Part shown: positions 37,611 to 47,408 of the stretch, piece after piece
How positions within the stretch are numbered: position 1 is the first letter of the stretch
Layout of the letters: each line of letters starts with the position of its first letter
NCBI RefSeq assembly: GCF_038003085.1
Contig: NZ_JBBOOM010000001.1
Coordinates: forward strand, 3,348,001-3,412,000
Length of the DNA stretch: 64,000 nucleotides
Direction: 5' to 3'
Source: Psychrobacillus sp. FSL K6-2836
GTDB lineage: Bacteria; Bacillota; Bacilli; Bacillales_A; Planococcaceae
Notes under the pieces: generated by a model
Seen by the model: the letters and a program-made list of their open reading frames with translations, nothing else
The model's database searches: none
Told to the model about the DNA's origin: nothing
Translations under genes and position numbers: made by a program

Positions 37611-37893
37611 GTAGTGTTTACCAAATAAAGAAGCGAAATAGCGAACGAAATTGTATCTTCGAGAGCTTGCTCATTGAATAGGATATTATCTTTTCTCTAG
37701 TTATCCAAAAAATGCACTAACCTGTTTCTAATAGTAGTAGGAGGGCGACGGACAGATAAATGCCATAAGATTACCGAAAAAAGTGAGTATTGGTAATCTT
37801 ATGGCAAAACGTTTGTCCAAAGCCCTTCGAAAACGATAGAAATAGGTTTGGGTCTTAAAAGGACTAGACATCTTTTTCCGGGTTTTCTTAGCA
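37611..37893 (+). repeat. Dispersed repeat family B, copy B2
   Basis: The compact copy, about 283 bp. It holds a perfect 14-bp hairpin, GCCATAAGATTACC (37762-37775) with GGTAATCTTATGGC (37792-37805). It ends against the stop of the amidase gene. Blocks match B1 over most of the length. Confidence 0.8.
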
Positions 37894-37896
37894 AGT

Positions 37897-38448
37897 TTAA
37901 CGCTTCTGGTCTATCCAACATAGAATTGCAAAGGCGATGGCTTTTGCGCAGCGCATTCTGTACTCTGTTGATTGCAATAAAATTGCTTCATATTTGTTCG
38001 TCATAAATCCACATTCCACTAGCACAGCTGGCATCCTAGTGTCTCTAACAACTGCAAAATCAGCTTTCTTCACTCCTCGACTCGATCTTCCTGTAATAGA
38101 GCATAGAGAGTTTTGGATAAGTGTTGCGAGAATAATTGATAGATCGGAAGGTTTTGTATAAGTAAAAGTTTCGATTCCGCTAGCACTATTCCACGTTGTA
38201 CCAAAAGCATTGGCATGGATAGAGATAAGTGCGTCAACTCCCATTTTGTTAGCTAAAGTTGTTCTTTCTTTAAGAGGAACATCCCTCTCTCTGTCATGAC
38301 TATTCATAACGATTACTCCAAAAGCAGTCAGTTCCTTTTTTACAAATTGCGCGACCGCCTCATTAAATTCAAATTCTTTCATTTTCCCATCTGGTGTTCT
38401 TTTACCACTAGTATTAGGTCCATGGCCTGCATCAAGCATAATTTTCAT
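37897..38448 (-). CDS. N-acetylmuramoyl-L-alanine amidase (Amidase_3)
   Basis: 183 aa from the ATG at 38448 (AAAGGAGG 9 nt upstream). The zinc-binding motifs of Amidase_3 are in order: DAGHG near residue 6, Glu in KEFEFNEAVA, and SIHANA; the catalytic Glu is in LVECGFMTN. It cuts the amide between MurNAc and the stem peptide. No signal peptide or binding domain is visible, so it may act in the mother cell or be released without one, as in some germination/sporulation amidases. Confidence 0.9.
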   Translation of the reverse strand: MKIMLDAGHGPNTSGKRTPDGKMKEFEFNEAVAQFVKKELTAFGVIVMNSHDRERDVPLKERTTLANKMGVDALISIHANAFGTTWNSASGIETFTYTKPSDLSIILATLIQNSLCSITGRSSRGVKKADFAVVRDTRMPAVLVECGFMTNKYEAILLQSTEYRMRCAKAIAFAILCWIDQKR

Positions 38449-38571
38449 CGGAAAAACCTCCTTTCTTCTTTTAAATAGAAGAAGAAAAGATAAATGGATA
38501 CAATTTAAGTAGACAATCATGATAATATAAGTACTAGGTTTACAAATGTAGGACGAAGGGAGTTTAGGGGT

Positions 38572-39507
38572 ATGTCACATGTCACGACGAAGGACATAAA
38601 AGAACATTTGAATCTTACACTAGTAAGTGGGGAAGAAGGCATTGGGCGTCATATTTCCGTGAGTGATATTTCTAGACCAGGAATTGAAATCGCAGGATAT
38701 TTTACACATTATCCTTCAAACCGGATACAGCTTTTAGGTAAGACGGAAATTTCTTTTTTTGATTTATTACAGCCGAAAGAAAAAAGTGAACGTATGAGAA
38801 AGCTTTGTGCACAGGATACACCTGTCATAATTGTTTCACACGGAATGGAAGTACCGAAAGAATTAATCACTGCCTCCAATGAAAACTCAGTTCCTGTATT
38901 AACGACTAGCTTGCCTACTACCAGATTTTCAAGTATGCTTACAAACTTTTTAGAAAGTAGGCTAGCACCCTCTACTGCTGTACATGGCGTACTTGTAGAT
39001 ATTTATGGGGTTGGTGTGCTGATCACTGGGAAAAGCGGAGTCGGGAAAAGTGAGACTGCATTAGAGCTAGTGAAACGAGGTCATCGTTTAGTAGCGGATG
39101 ATTGTGTAGAAATTAGGCAAGAGGGCGAGGATACGTTGGTAGGTAGTGCGCCACAGCTAATCGAGCATCTCTTAGAAATTCGTGGGTTAGGTATTATCGA
39201 TATAATGACACTGTTTGGGGCAAGTGCCATTCGAAGCTATAAACGTATAACGCTTGTAATCGAATTAGAGATTTGGGATGAGAAAAAGACTTATGACCGT
39301 CTAGGTCTCGAAGAAGAGAAAATGGAAATTATTAATACAGCAATTACGAAACTGACTGTTCCGGTTCGACCAGGTCGAAATATAGCGGTAATTATTGAAG
39401 TGGCTGCAATGAATCATCGATTAAAAAAAATGGGTGTAAATGCTGCGGAAGATTTCGCTAAACGTTTAAATGATGTTATAGAACAAAATACAGAAGTAGA
39501 TTATTAA
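38572..39507 (+). CDS. hprK: HPr kinase/phosphorylase
   Basis: 311 aa. Walker A GKSGVGKS at residues 153-160; the HPrK signature [15 protein letters not shown] lies around 202-216. It phosphorylates HPr and Crh on Ser46 in response to glycolytic metabolites and so drives CcpA-dependent carbon catabolite repression. The ATG follows AAGGGAG. First gene of hprK-lgt-yvoD-ppaX-yvoF, as in B. subtilis. Its substrate Crh is encoded about 15 kb downstream. Confidence 0.98.
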   Translation: MSHVTTKDIKEHLNLTLVSGEEGIGRHISVSDISRPGIEIAGYFTHYPSNRIQLLGKTEISFFDLLQPKEKSERMRKLCAQDTPVIIVSHGMEVPKELITASNENSVPVLTTSLPTTRFSSMLTNFLESRLAPSTAVHGVLVDIYGVGVLITGKSGVGKSETALELVKRGHRLVADDCVEIRQEGEDTLVGSAPQLIEHLLEIRGLGIIDIMTLFGASAIRSYKRITLVIELEIWDEKKTYDRLGLEEEKMEIINTAITKLTVPVRPGRNIAVIIEVAAMNHRLKKMGVNAAEDFAKRLNDVIEQNTEVDY

Positions 39508-39530
39508 TAGATGTCTGAAGGGAGTTACAT

Positions 39531-40340
39531 ATGAGTTTATTACAAATTATTGATCCGGTAGCATTTTCTCTAGGACCGTTAGAGGTACGTTGGTATGGAG
39601 TAATAATTGCCCTCGGAATAGTATTAGCATTTTTCGTTGCGCAAAAAGAAATGGTGAAGCGAGGATTTCATCCAGATTATTTGACGGATTTACTTATTTG
39701 GGCAGTTCCGATCGCTATTATTAGTGCTCGTATTTACTATGTTATTTTTAAATGGGATTTTTATAGTCAAAACCCAGGCAAAATTATTGAAATTTGGAAT
39801 GGCGGAATAGCAATTCATGGGGCATTGATTGGGTCGTTTATAACGGCTTATATTTTCACTAAAAAACGTGGCTCCTCTTTCTGGAAAGTTGCTGATATAG
39901 TAGCACCGAGTATTTTAATAGGACAGACTATTGGGCGATGGGGAAATTTCATCAACCAAGAAGCGCATGGTGGAGAAGTAGCTAGATCTTTCTTAGAAAA
40001 TTTGATGCTTCCAAATTGGATTATCGAACAAATGTATATAGATGGAAAGTATTATCACCCAACATTTTTATATGAATCTGTTTGGAACCTAATGGGAGTT
40101 GTTATATTAATACTCCTTCGCAAAGTGAATTTACGTCGAGGGGAAATGGTGTTATTTTACGCGGCATGGTATTCTATTGGACGATTTTTCATCGAAGGAA
40201 TGCGTACAGACAGCCTCTATTTAATAGGTGAATTGAGAACTGCACAAGTCGTATCGATTGTGACAGTTATAGTTGCAATTATTTTATTTGTATATAGAAG
40301 AAAGACAGTAAAACCTGTCGTTCACTATCAGGATAAGTAA
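39531..40340 (+). CDS. lgt: Prolipoprotein diacylglyceryl transferase
   Basis: 269 aa, about seven membrane helices. Family signature [13 protein letters not shown] (about residues 138-150) plus the N-terminal [12 protein letters not shown] and HPTFLYES. It attaches diacylglycerol to the lipobox Cys of prolipoproteins such as the two encoded at 12.1 and 15.3 kb. AAGGGAG precedes the ATG. Confidence 0.97.
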   Translation: MSLLQIIDPVAFSLGPLEVRWYGVIIALGIVLAFFVAQKEMVKRGFHPDYLTDLLIWAVPIAIISARIYYVIFKWDFYSQNPGKIIEIWNGGIAIHGALIGSFITAYIFTKKRGSSFWKVADIVAPSILIGQTIGRWGNFINQEAHGGEVARSFLENLMLPNWIIEQMYIDGKYYHPTFLYESVWNLMGVVILILLRKVNLRRGEMVLFYAAWYSIGRFFIEGMRTDSLYLIGELRTAQVVSIVTVIVAIILFVYRRKTVKPVVHYQDK

Positions 40341-40355
40341 GAAAGCTGGGATAAG

Positions 40356-41294
40356 ATGGGAACGTTGAAAAATGGGCTGCTTGCTGGTCTTAAAACAACA
40401 TGGACATTAAGTAAAGTAATTTTCCCAATTACATTAATCGTAGTAATTTTGCAGCATACGCCTGTTTTGCCTTGGATTATTGACCTCATATCACCGTTTA
40501 TGGGGCTATTAGGTCTTCGCGGGGAGGCGGCAATTCCTTTAGTGTTGGGAAATGCATTAAATTTATATGCAGGGATAGCAGGAATACTATCTTTGGAATT
40601 GACTGTGAAGGAAGTCTTTATATTAGCGACGATGCTATCCTTTTCACATAATATTTTCATTGAAACTGGAGTGGCCCTTCGAGTTGGTGTGAAATTGTGG
40701 ATTGTATTGGTTGTTCGCTTTGGTTTGGCTATTCTGTCCGCGGTCGTTATTAACCTAGTGTGGCAAGGCGGCGGAGAGATAGCGAAATATGGTGCACTAC
40801 AAGTAAGTCAACAAGTCCCAGATGGATGGGGAGAAATTATATTGTTTGGCTTACAAAAGGCGACGTTTGGCGTTGGACAATTAGCGCTAATCGTCATACC
40901 ATTGATGGTTATTATCCAGTTTTTAAAGGATCGGAATTATTTACAAAAGTTTTCAGAAAAGCTAGCTCCCTTTACGAGAGTTATTGGAATACAACCAAAT
41001 GCTTCCCTAACTCTTGTGGCTGGGCTTGTGATTGGACTTGCATATGGAGCAGGGGTAATGATTCAAGCGGTGCAAGAGGATGGAGTAAGTAAAAAGGATG
41101 CGACGCTAGCCTTTATATTCTTAGTGGCATGTCATGCAGTAGTCGAAGATACATTAATCTTTATACCATTAGGAATCCCAATCTGGCCATTATTATTAAT
41201 CCGATTGCTAACTGCTTTCGTATTAACGATAGTAGTTGCTTATGTTTGGAGGAAAGCAGAGCAAAGTAAACATAAGGAAGTGGTAATCCCGTGA
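40356..41294 (+). CDS. yvoD: Nucleoside-recognition (Gate) domain membrane protein, YvoD
   Basis: 312 aa, about eight membrane helices in two related halves, each with a Gate-type helix (GNALNLYAGIAGILSL; LVAGLVIGLAYGAGVMIQAV). The family resembles SpmA/SpmB/FeoB gate domains; transported substrate is unknown. The order lgt-yvoD-ppaX is as in B. subtilis. Its stop overlaps the GTG start of ppaX by 4 nt. Confidence 0.88.
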   Translation: MGTLKNGLLAGLKTTWTLSKVIFPITLIVVILQHTPVLPWIIDLISPFMGLLGLRGEAAIPLVLGNALNLYAGIAGILSLELTVKEVFILATMLSFSHNIFIETGVALRVGVKLWIVLVVRFGLAILSAVVINLVWQGGGEIAKYGALQVSQQVPDGWGEIILFGLQKATFGVGQLALIVIPLMVIIQFLKDRNYLQKFSEKLAPFTRVIGIQPNASLTLVAGLVIGLAYGAGVMIQAVQEDGVSKKDATLAFIFLVACHAVVEDTLIFIPLGIPIWPLLLIRLLTAFVLTIVVAYVWRKAEQSKHKEVVIP

Positions 41295-41941
41295 AAAACT
41301 ATAAAGCATTACTCTTTGATCTAGATGGAACATTATTAGATACGAACGAACTAATTATTGAATCTTTTTTACATGTGTTAGGCGAAACATTTCCGGGGAA
41401 ATATAGTCGGGAGACTGTCTTACCGTTTTTAGGACCACCATTATTTGAAACATTTGATGCGATAGACCCAACTTTAACAGAGACTTTAATTGCTACCTAT
41501 CATAAATGGAATCTGGAACGACATGACCAAATGGTAGCTCCATTTGATGGAGTCGTAGAAACATTACGACAACTAAAAAAAGAAGGCTATAAACTGGCGA
41601 TTGTTTCTACTAAAAGGCGGGAAATGATCGATAGAGGTCTACAAATAATGGAATGTGAAACGTTATTTGATACAATTGTTGGTTTTGACGATGTTACATA
41701 TACAAAGCCTAATCCTGAGCCTATTCAAATAGCATTACAAAGAATTGGGGCTAATAAGGAAGAGGCGCTTATGATTGGCGACAATTTTCATGATATCGTA
41801 GGTGGGCAAAGAGCTGGAGTTGATACAGCTGCTGTAGCGTGGTCCATCAAAGGAGAAGCATTTTTAGCGACTTATAATCCTACTTATATGCTACATCAAA
41901 TGAGTGACTTACTTGATATAGCAAAAGAGCAGCGTGTATGA
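41291..41941 (+). CDS. ppaX: Pyrophosphatase PpaX (HAD family)
   Basis: 216 aa, GTG start in a GTGA overlap with yvoD. HAD motifs: DLDGTLLD (motif I, Asp10 and Asp12), Ser in IVSTKRR (motif II), Lys in YTKPNPEP and GDNFHDI (motifs III/IV). It hydrolyses pyrophosphate released by HprK when it dephosphorylates HPr(Ser-P), which explains its place in the hprK operon. Confidence 0.95.
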   Translation: MKNYKALLFDLDGTLLDTNELIIESFLHVLGETFPGKYSRETVLPFLGPPLFETFDAIDPTLTETLIATYHKWNLERHDQMVAPFDGVVETLRQLKKEGYKLAIVSTKRREMIDRGLQIMECETLFDTIVGFDDVTYTKPNPEPIQIALQRIGANKEEALMIGDNFHDIVGGQRAGVDTAAVAWSIKGEAFLATYNPTYMLHQMSDLLDIAKEQRV

Positions 41942-42447
41942 GGAGAACAGAACGATATCCTGTAAAAGGGGCAAACTCGCTTTGGCATGTGTATGATACT
42001 GTTCCATTTTGGAAAGTTATGAAGAACTTTATCTTTATTCAAGCCGCTAGATATTCCCCTTTTTTAAGCTGGAAGAACTTTTTCTATCGTGTCTTTCTGA
42101 AAATGGAAGTTGGAAAAGAAACGTCTTTTGCCTTAATGGTAATGGTTGATGTTATGTTCCCAGAGCGCATTAAAGTTGGCGATAATTCCATTATTGGATA
42201 CAACACGACGATTCTTGCGCATGAATATTTGATCGATGAATATAGAATTGGTGATGTGATTATTGGCAATCGAGTATTGATCGGAGCAAATACGACTATC
42301 TTGCCAGGTATTACGATTGGTGATGACGCCATTGTTTCTGCGGCAACACTCGTCAATGCAGACGTTCCCGAAGGATGCTTCGTTGGCGGAAACCCAATGC
42401 GCATTATTTATACGAAGGAACAAATGCTAGAACGAAATAAAAACTAA
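41938..42447 (+). CDS. yvoF: Acyltransferase with left-handed beta-helix, YvoF
   Basis: 169 aa, ATGA overlap with ppaX. Hexapeptide repeats run from about residue 75 (IKVGDNSIIGYNTTILAHEYL; IGNRVLIGANTTILPGITIGDDAIV), ending in the FVGGNPMRII element typical of LbH acetyltransferases. An N-terminal extension of about 65 residues precedes the helix. Substrate unknown. Confidence 0.92.
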   Translation: MRRTERYPVKGANSLWHVYDTVPFWKVMKNFIFIQAARYSPFLSWKNFFYRVFLKMEVGKETSFALMVMVDVMFPERIKVGDNSIIGYNTTILAHEYLIDEYRIGDVIIGNRVLIGANTTILPGITIGDDAIVSAATLVNADVPEGCFVGGNPMRIIYTKEQMLERNKN

Positions 42448-42450
42448 TGA

Positions 42451-42494
42451 AAAGCTATTCTACTTAGTGTTGAACTAAGAAGGATAGCTTTTTT
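42451..42494 (+). terminator. Terminator of the hprK operon
   Basis: AAAAGCTAT-CT-CTTAG pairs with CTAAG-AG-ATAGCTTTT, followed by TTTT. It begins 4 nt after the yvoF stop. Confidence 0.85.
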
Positions 42495-42548
42495 GATGAA
42501 TTAATGATTATAGAAATCGTCCAACTGAAACGCGATCAATAGTCGACC

Positions 42549-42801
42549 TTGCGATAGCACAATTCATATTGCGATTAGTAAAGCTGAACTTGTGATTTGG
42601 GGCGACTAACTTGCGATTCGTAAAAATTCGGTAGTGATCTTGCGATTTACACGATTTATCTTGCATTTGAGGCATCGACCTTGCGATTCGGGGAGACTAT
42701 CTTGCGATTCAGCAAATCCCAGTAGTGACCTTGCGATTTACACGATTTATATTGCGATTAGTGAAGTTGACCTTGCGATTTGGGGCGACTAACTTGCGAT
42801 T
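42549..42801 (+). repeat. TTGCGATT array with 21-bp spacing and 91-bp higher-order period
   Basis: Twelve copies of TTGCGATT or close variants start at 42549, 42569, 42590, 42611, 42640, 42661, 42681, 42702, 42731, 42752, 42773 and 42794. Steps are 20-21 bp within groups of four and 29 bp between groups, giving three 91-bp super-units. Linkers match between super-units (for example TTTACACGATTTAT after 42640 and 42731). It is noncoding and sits between yvoF and the his promoter. Confidence 0.92.
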
Positions 42802-42832
42802 CGGAAAAATCTTATAGGAACTGAAAGATAAG

Positions 42833-42861
42833 TTGACGAAAAGGATAAAATAGTATAAAAT
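42833..42861 (+). promoter_or_regulatory. Sigma-A promoter of the histidine operon
   Basis: TTGACG (42833-42838), 17-bp spacer, TAAAAT (42856-42861). The leader of about 50 nt is too short for a T-box. Confidence 0.75.
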
Positions 42862-42919
42862 TCTATTAATTCATCTTATTAGTTCTCTAGTGTGTTAAAG
42901 TAATGTGAGGGGTGTTCAA

Positions 42920-44098
42920 ATGAGCAAAATTCAGATGTTCGAAAAGCCTCTAGGAATGAGAGACTCTTTTCCAGAAGTAAACGAACAAAAAGAATATATA
43001 CGATCGACAGCAAGAGACTTTATACGAAGAAAAGGGTACGACTTTATAAAAACACCTTCCGTGGAGTATTTTGAAACAATCGGAAAGGCTTCTGCTATTG
43101 ATGAGTCTTCGTTGTTTAAACTAGTAGACAATCAAGGTGAAATGCTTGTTTTACGTCCTGATATGACGACACCGATTGCTAGAATAGCAGCTTCCAAGCT
43201 ATTAAAGGAAAAAAATCCATTACGTTTAGCGTACTATGCAGATGTATTTCGTGCACAACAGCGAGAGGGAGGAAGACCAGCAGAGTTTGAGCAGCTAGGA
43301 CTGGAACTTGTTGGAGATTTTAGTCCATATGCAGACAGTGAAATAATCTATACTGCGATAGAACTACTGAAGGCTTTAGGGGTAGAAAACTTCCGAATTA
43401 CTATAGGACATGCCGAAATCTTAACTGCTTTTTTAGGAAACTACACAAATAGCACAGATCAAGTTGAAATGCTGAGACAACTATTAGTAGAGAAAAATTT
43501 AGTAGGTTTCTCACAAAAGTTAGAAAGCATGAATTTACTCAAAGAACAAAAAGAAAATCTTATGAAAATAATAGATTATACAATAGACTCCAATGTATTT
43601 ACGGATTTCCGTCAGTTTCTTAATGACGATCAGCAATATTTGATCGATCAGGTTGAGGAACTTCAAGAATTACTAGAATTCCAATTGAATGACTTTTCAA
43701 TTGTATCGTTTGATTTTTCTTTAGCGAGTCATATGAGCTATTACACAGGCATGCTATTTGAAATTCACGCCGCTGGAAGTGGTTTCTCCATTGGAAATGG
43801 TGGCCGATATGATGAGTTGTTCAAACAGTTCGATGAAAAGGTTGGAGCTACAGGATTTGGTATCCGTGTAGATCGCCTGCTGGAGGTTTTACCGAAGCGA
43901 ATAATGAAAGAGAAGCATACACTTCTTTTATTTGATAAAGGGTCTTTTTCTAAAGCAAATGTATTAGCGGAAGCTAGAAGAAATGCATCCGAATATGTGA
44001 CGCTACAATACGCGGAGAGTGTAAATGATATTGAAGCGTTTAAACAAATTTTCGATGAAGTGATTATCGTGTCCGAAGGTGGTTTTTTCCGTGAATGA
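42920..44098 (+). CDS. hisZ: ATP phosphoribosyltransferase regulatory subunit HisZ
   Basis: 392 aa from the ATG at 42920 (GAGGGGTG 6 nt upstream). A class II tRNA-synthetase-like fold without the anticodon-binding domain: motif 2 [20 protein letters not shown] and the histidine loop [11 protein letters not shown] and [10 protein letters not shown]. It forms the complex with short HisG and confers histidine feedback. First gene of the his operon. Confidence 0.95.
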   Translation: MSKIQMFEKPLGMRDSFPEVNEQKEYIRSTARDFIRRKGYDFIKTPSVEYFETIGKASAIDESSLFKLVDNQGEMLVLRPDMTTPIARIAASKLLKEKNPLRLAYYADVFRAQQREGGRPAEFEQLGLELVGDFSPYADSEIIYTAIELLKALGVENFRITIGHAEILTAFLGNYTNSTDQVEMLRQLLVEKNLVGFSQKLESMNLLKEQKENLMKIIDYTIDSNVFTDFRQFLNDDQQYLIDQVEELQELLEFQLNDFSIVSFDFSLASHMSYYTGMLFEIHAAGSGFSIGNGGRYDELFKQFDEKVGATGFGIRVDRLLEVLPKRIMKEKHTLLLFDKGSFSKANVLAEARRNASEYVTLQYAESVNDIEAFKQIFDEVIIVSEGGFFRE

Positions 44099-44720
44099 GT
44101 TAACAATTGCAATGCCAAAAGGGCGGATATTTGAAGAAGCATATAAACTATTTGTAGAAGCAGGATTTAACTTGCCTAAAGAGATTAGTGATTCGAGAAA
44201 GTTAATCGTCGAAGCTCCTGATGAACGCATACAATTCATATTGGCGAAACCGATGGATGTACCTGTATATGTTGAACATGGCGTAGCAGACATCGGTATT
44301 GCGGGGAAGGATGTTTTATTGGAGCAGCAGCGAGATGTCCATGAGCTATTGGATTTACATATTAGTAATTGTTATATAGCAACTGCCGGTCTTCCGAACA
44401 CGACGATGAATGAGATTGCTCCCCGTGTCGCAACAAAGTATCCGAGAATTGCAACAAACTTCTATAAGGAAAAAGGAGAGCAAGTAGAAATCATTGAGTT
44501 GAATGGTTCAATTGAGCTAGCACCAATGATTGGTCTTGCTGATCGCATTGTCGATATTGTTTCCACTGGACAGACGCTTAAGGAAAATGGCTTAGTTGAA
44601 TTTGAAAAAATCGTTTCTATCTCCTCTCGATTGATCGTCAATCCTGTAAGCTATCGAGTGAAAAGTGAACGGATCAATGTTTTTGTTGCCCAATTAAAAA
44701 ATGAATTGAACAAAAGGTAG
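44091..44720 (+). CDS. hisG: ATP phosphoribosyltransferase (short form)
   Basis: 209 aa, GTG start at 44091, 8 nt overlap with hisZ, AAGGTGG upstream. The length is that of the short, HisZ-dependent form with no C-terminal regulatory domain. PRPP-binding element: [10 protein letters not shown]-like [16 protein letters not shown] (about residue 155). It catalyses the first step, ATP plus PRPP to phosphoribosyl-ATP. Confidence 0.95.
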   Translation: MNELTIAMPKGRIFEEAYKLFVEAGFNLPKEISDSRKLIVEAPDERIQFILAKPMDVPVYVEHGVADIGIAGKDVLLEQQRDVHELLDLHISNCYIATAGLPNTTMNEIAPRVATKYPRIATNFYKEKGEQVEIIELNGSIELAPMIGLADRIVDIVSTGQTLKENGLVEFEKIVSISSRLIVNPVSYRVKSERINVFVAQLKNELNKR

Positions 44721-44728
44721 GGAATCCT

Positions 44729-46012
44729 ATGAGAATAGAAAAGCTTACAGATACAATTTCATTAATGCGTTCAGTTGAACAAGCAAATGCAGATTATTTA
44801 ACGACTGTACGTGAGGTAATAGATGATGTACGGCAGAACGGCGATCAAGCCATTTTTCGTTATACAGAAAAATGGGATGGTGCAAAACTTGCTTCACTCA
44901 AAGTATCCAAAGAAGAAATGGATGAAGCATACGCTAATTTTGATAGACAATTGGTAGATGACTTGGAAGAGGCGGCAGCTAATATTCGAGCGTTTCATAC
45001 GGCGCAAGTTCGCGGTCAAATCGACTTTCCATTAGCTAAAAACTCTTATATTCAATATAAAATTTCACCCTTAGATGCAGTAGGCTTATACGTTCCAGGT
45101 GGAACTGCAGCTTATCCTTCTTCGGTGTTAATGAATGCAATACCTGCAATAGTAGCTGGAGTAGAGAGAGTGGTCATCGTATCACCTCCATCTGTGGATG
45201 GAAAGCTACCTGATTCTGTATTAGTAGCAGCACGAATAGCCGGTGTTACGGAAATATATAAGGTTGGTGGAGCTCAAGCTATAGCGGCTCTTGCTTACGG
45301 TACTGAAACGATCAAGGCGGTAGATAAGATTACTGGTCCGGGGAATAGTTTTGTAGCACTAGCTAAAAGAGAGGTGTTTGGTAAGGTCGCTATCGATATG
45401 ATTGCTGGTCCTAGTGAAATAGCAATTATTGCAGATGATACTGCCTATGCTGATGAAGTAGCAGCAGATCTTTTAGCTCAAGCAGAGCATGACCGATTTG
45501 CAAGTTCTGTGTTAATCACAACAAGCACATCCCTTGCCGAACAAGTGTCAATAGAAGTAGAAAAACAATTAAAGCTTCTTCCTAGAGAAGAAATTGCTCG
45601 CGCTTCTATTGAGAACTTTGGATGTATTTACATAGCTGAATCTATGGAACAAGCAGTAGCAGCAGTGAATGAGCTAGCACCGGAACATTTGGAAATTATT
45701 ACGGAGCAGCCAGATGAGTTGAGTAAAAAGATAAAGCATGCAGGAGCTATTTTCTTAGGGAGATTCAGTAGTGAACCAATAGGCGATTATTTTGCTGGTA
45801 CGAATCATGTGCTGCCGACAAATAGTACAGCAAGATTCTCAAGTGGATTATGTATTGACGATTTCGTGAAGAAAACAAGCGTTGTATTCTATTCAGAAGA
45901 AATGTGGGAGGAGCAATATCCTAAAATTGCCCGCTTAGCTAGATTAGAGAAATTAGAAGGACATGCTAGATCTGTGGAGTCAAGAAGCTGGAATAAGGAG
46001 GATTCAAAATGA
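44729..46012 (+). CDS. hisD: Histidinol dehydrogenase
   Basis: 427 aa. Family signature [14 protein letters not shown] and [32 protein letters not shown] precedes it. The zinc ligands and catalytic Glu/His pair are in the ELAPEHLEI block. It oxidises histidinol to histidine in two NAD steps (last steps of the pathway). ATGA overlap with hisB. Confidence 0.97.
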   Translation: MRIEKLTDTISLMRSVEQANADYLTTVREVIDDVRQNGDQAIFRYTEKWDGAKLASLKVSKEEMDEAYANFDRQLVDDLEEAAANIRAFHTAQVRGQIDFPLAKNSYIQYKISPLDAVGLYVPGGTAAYPSSVLMNAIPAIVAGVERVVIVSPPSVDGKLPDSVLVAARIAGVTEIYKVGGAQAIAALAYGTETIKAVDKITGPGNSFVALAKREVFGKVAIDMIAGPSEIAIIADDTAYADEVAADLLAQAEHDRFASSVLITTSTSLAEQVSIEVEKQLKLLPREEIARASIENFGCIYIAESMEQAVAAVNELAPEHLEIITEQPDELSKKIKHAGAIFLGRFSSEPIGDYFAGTNHVLPTNSTARFSSGLCIDDFVKKTSVVFYSEEMWEEQYPKIARLARLEKLEGHARSVESRSWNKEDSK

Positions 46013-46605
46013 TAAGTAAAAGAGTGGCGAAAATAGAAAGAATGACGAACGAAACAAAGGTATGGGTTGAAATTGATTTAGATGGAGAAGGAAAAGCGGA
46101 AATAGATACAGGTGTCCCATTTATGGATCATATGCTCGATCTATTTACAAAGCATGGTTTATTTGATGCTTCTATTAAAGCTAAAGGAGATACATATATC
46201 GATGATCATCATACGACAGAGGATATCGGTATCGTCCTTGGGCAGGCTGTGAAAGAAGCATTGGGAGACAAGAAAGGTATTAAGCGCTACGGAAATGCAT
46301 TTGTTCCAATGGATGATGCATTAGCACAAGTAGTCATTGATATTTCCAATCGTCCGCATTTAGAATTTCGTGCACAGTTTCCGACCCAAAAAGTCGGTAA
46401 TTTTGATACAGAGCTTGTACATGAGTTTCTATGGAAATTCGCATTGGAGGCACGTATGAATGTCCACGTAATCGTTCATTATGGCGCAAATACACATCAT
46501 ATGATTGAAGCGATTTTCAAAGCGCTAGCTCGTGCAATTGATGATGCTATTACAAAAGACGATCGCGTGAAGGGTGTTCCTTCTACAAAAGGTCTACTTA
46601 CATAA
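46009..46605 (+). CDS. hisB: Imidazoleglycerol-phosphate dehydratase
   Basis: 198 aa, monofunctional. Metal-binding motifs MDHMLDLFTKHG, DDHHTTEDIGI and GANTHHMIEAIFKA. It dehydrates imidazole-glycerol phosphate, the product of HisF/HisH, which are not encoded in this operon. The next gene starts 15 nt on. Confidence 0.97.
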   Translation: MISKRVAKIERMTNETKVWVEIDLDGEGKAEIDTGVPFMDHMLDLFTKHGLFDASIKAKGDTYIDDHHTTEDIGIVLGQAVKEALGDKKGIKRYGNAFVPMDDALAQVVIDISNRPHLEFRAQFPTQKVGNFDTELVHEFLWKFALEARMNVHVIVHYGANTHHMIEAIFKALARAIDDAITKDDRVKGVPSTKGLLT

Positions 46606-46620
46606 CAAGGAGAGAATAAT

Positions 46621-47361
46621 ATGACTTCGATTCAAGTTTACCCTGCAATTGATATGAAAAGCGGGAAATGTGTACGCCTATATCAAGGGGATTATGAGCA
46701 AGAAACCGTTTATGGGGATTCTCCCTTCGCTATGGCAAAAAAATTTGCAGATGAAGGCGCGAACTGGATTCATCTAGTAGATTTAGATGGGGCAAAAGAT
46801 GGCGAGAAAATTCATGCAGATGAAGTTATACGAATTTCAAAAGAGCTTCCGGTTAGTGTGCAAATTGGTGGGGGAATTCGAACAAAGGATGACGTTCAAT
46901 ATTATCTAAATAACGGTGTAAATCGTGTAATTATAGGAAGTCTTGCTATTTCACAACCTGACTTAGTAGTAGAGTTATTGGAAGAATTCGGCGGTGATAG
47001 AATTGTCATCGGACTAGATGCAAAGGATGGAATGGTGGCTACACATGGCTGGATAGAAACCTCCACGCAATCTGCTGTTGAAGTAGGACAATATTTTGCT
47101 TCTAAAGGCGCTAAGCACATTATCTTTACGGATATTGCAACAGATGGAACGCTTCAAGGACCAAATTTAGTGGCAAATAAAGAACTTGCAGAAAAAACTG
47201 GACTATCGATTATTGTATCAGGTGGAATTAGTTCCCTAGAAGATATTGCAGCAGTAGCAAAATTAGCACAAACTACGTCAGTTGCTGGCGTTATTACAGG
47301 TAAAGCATTGTACAATGAACGGTTTACACTAACTGAAGCGCTACAAGAAGCGGCAAAATAA
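46621..47361 (+). CDS. hisA: ProFAR isomerase HisA
   Basis: 246 aa TIM barrel. Catalytic Asp in YPAIDMKSGKCVRL (Asp11); second catalytic Asp in FTDIATDGT; phosphate sites GGGIRT and VSGGIS. It isomerises ProFAR to PRFAR. It is clearly HisA, not HisF: HisF would begin with a KRIIPCLDV-type motif. It follows hisB directly, where hisH would normally intervene. Confidence 0.95.
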   Translation: MTSIQVYPAIDMKSGKCVRLYQGDYEQETVYGDSPFAMAKKFADEGANWIHLVDLDGAKDGEKIHADEVIRISKELPVSVQIGGGIRTKDDVQYYLNNGVNRVIIGSLAISQPDLVVELLEEFGGDRIVIGLDAKDGMVATHGWIETSTQSAVEVGQYFASKGAKHIIFTDIATDGTLQGPNLVANKELAEKTGLSIIVSGGISSLEDIAAVAKLAQTTSVAGVITGKALYNERFTLTEALQEAAK

Positions 47362-47408
47362 GTAAACAAACATTCGGTTATATAGAATGAAAAAGGAGTG
47401 GAACTATC

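Noticed and set aside
42549-42801. CRISPR array
   Set aside because: The repeated unit is only 8 bp, the spacing is 21/29 bp with conserved linkers, and no cas gene is near. True CRISPR repeats are longer and spacers unique.
42802-42919. T-box riboswitch upstream of the his operon
   Set aside because: The leader from the predicted promoter is only about 50 nt, without a specifier stem or the TGG-containing antiterminator sequence.
46621-47361. hisF misread as hisA
   Set aside because: The N-terminus YPAIDMKSGKCVRL with Asp in the HisA position and the overall length fit HisA, so hisF really is absent here.
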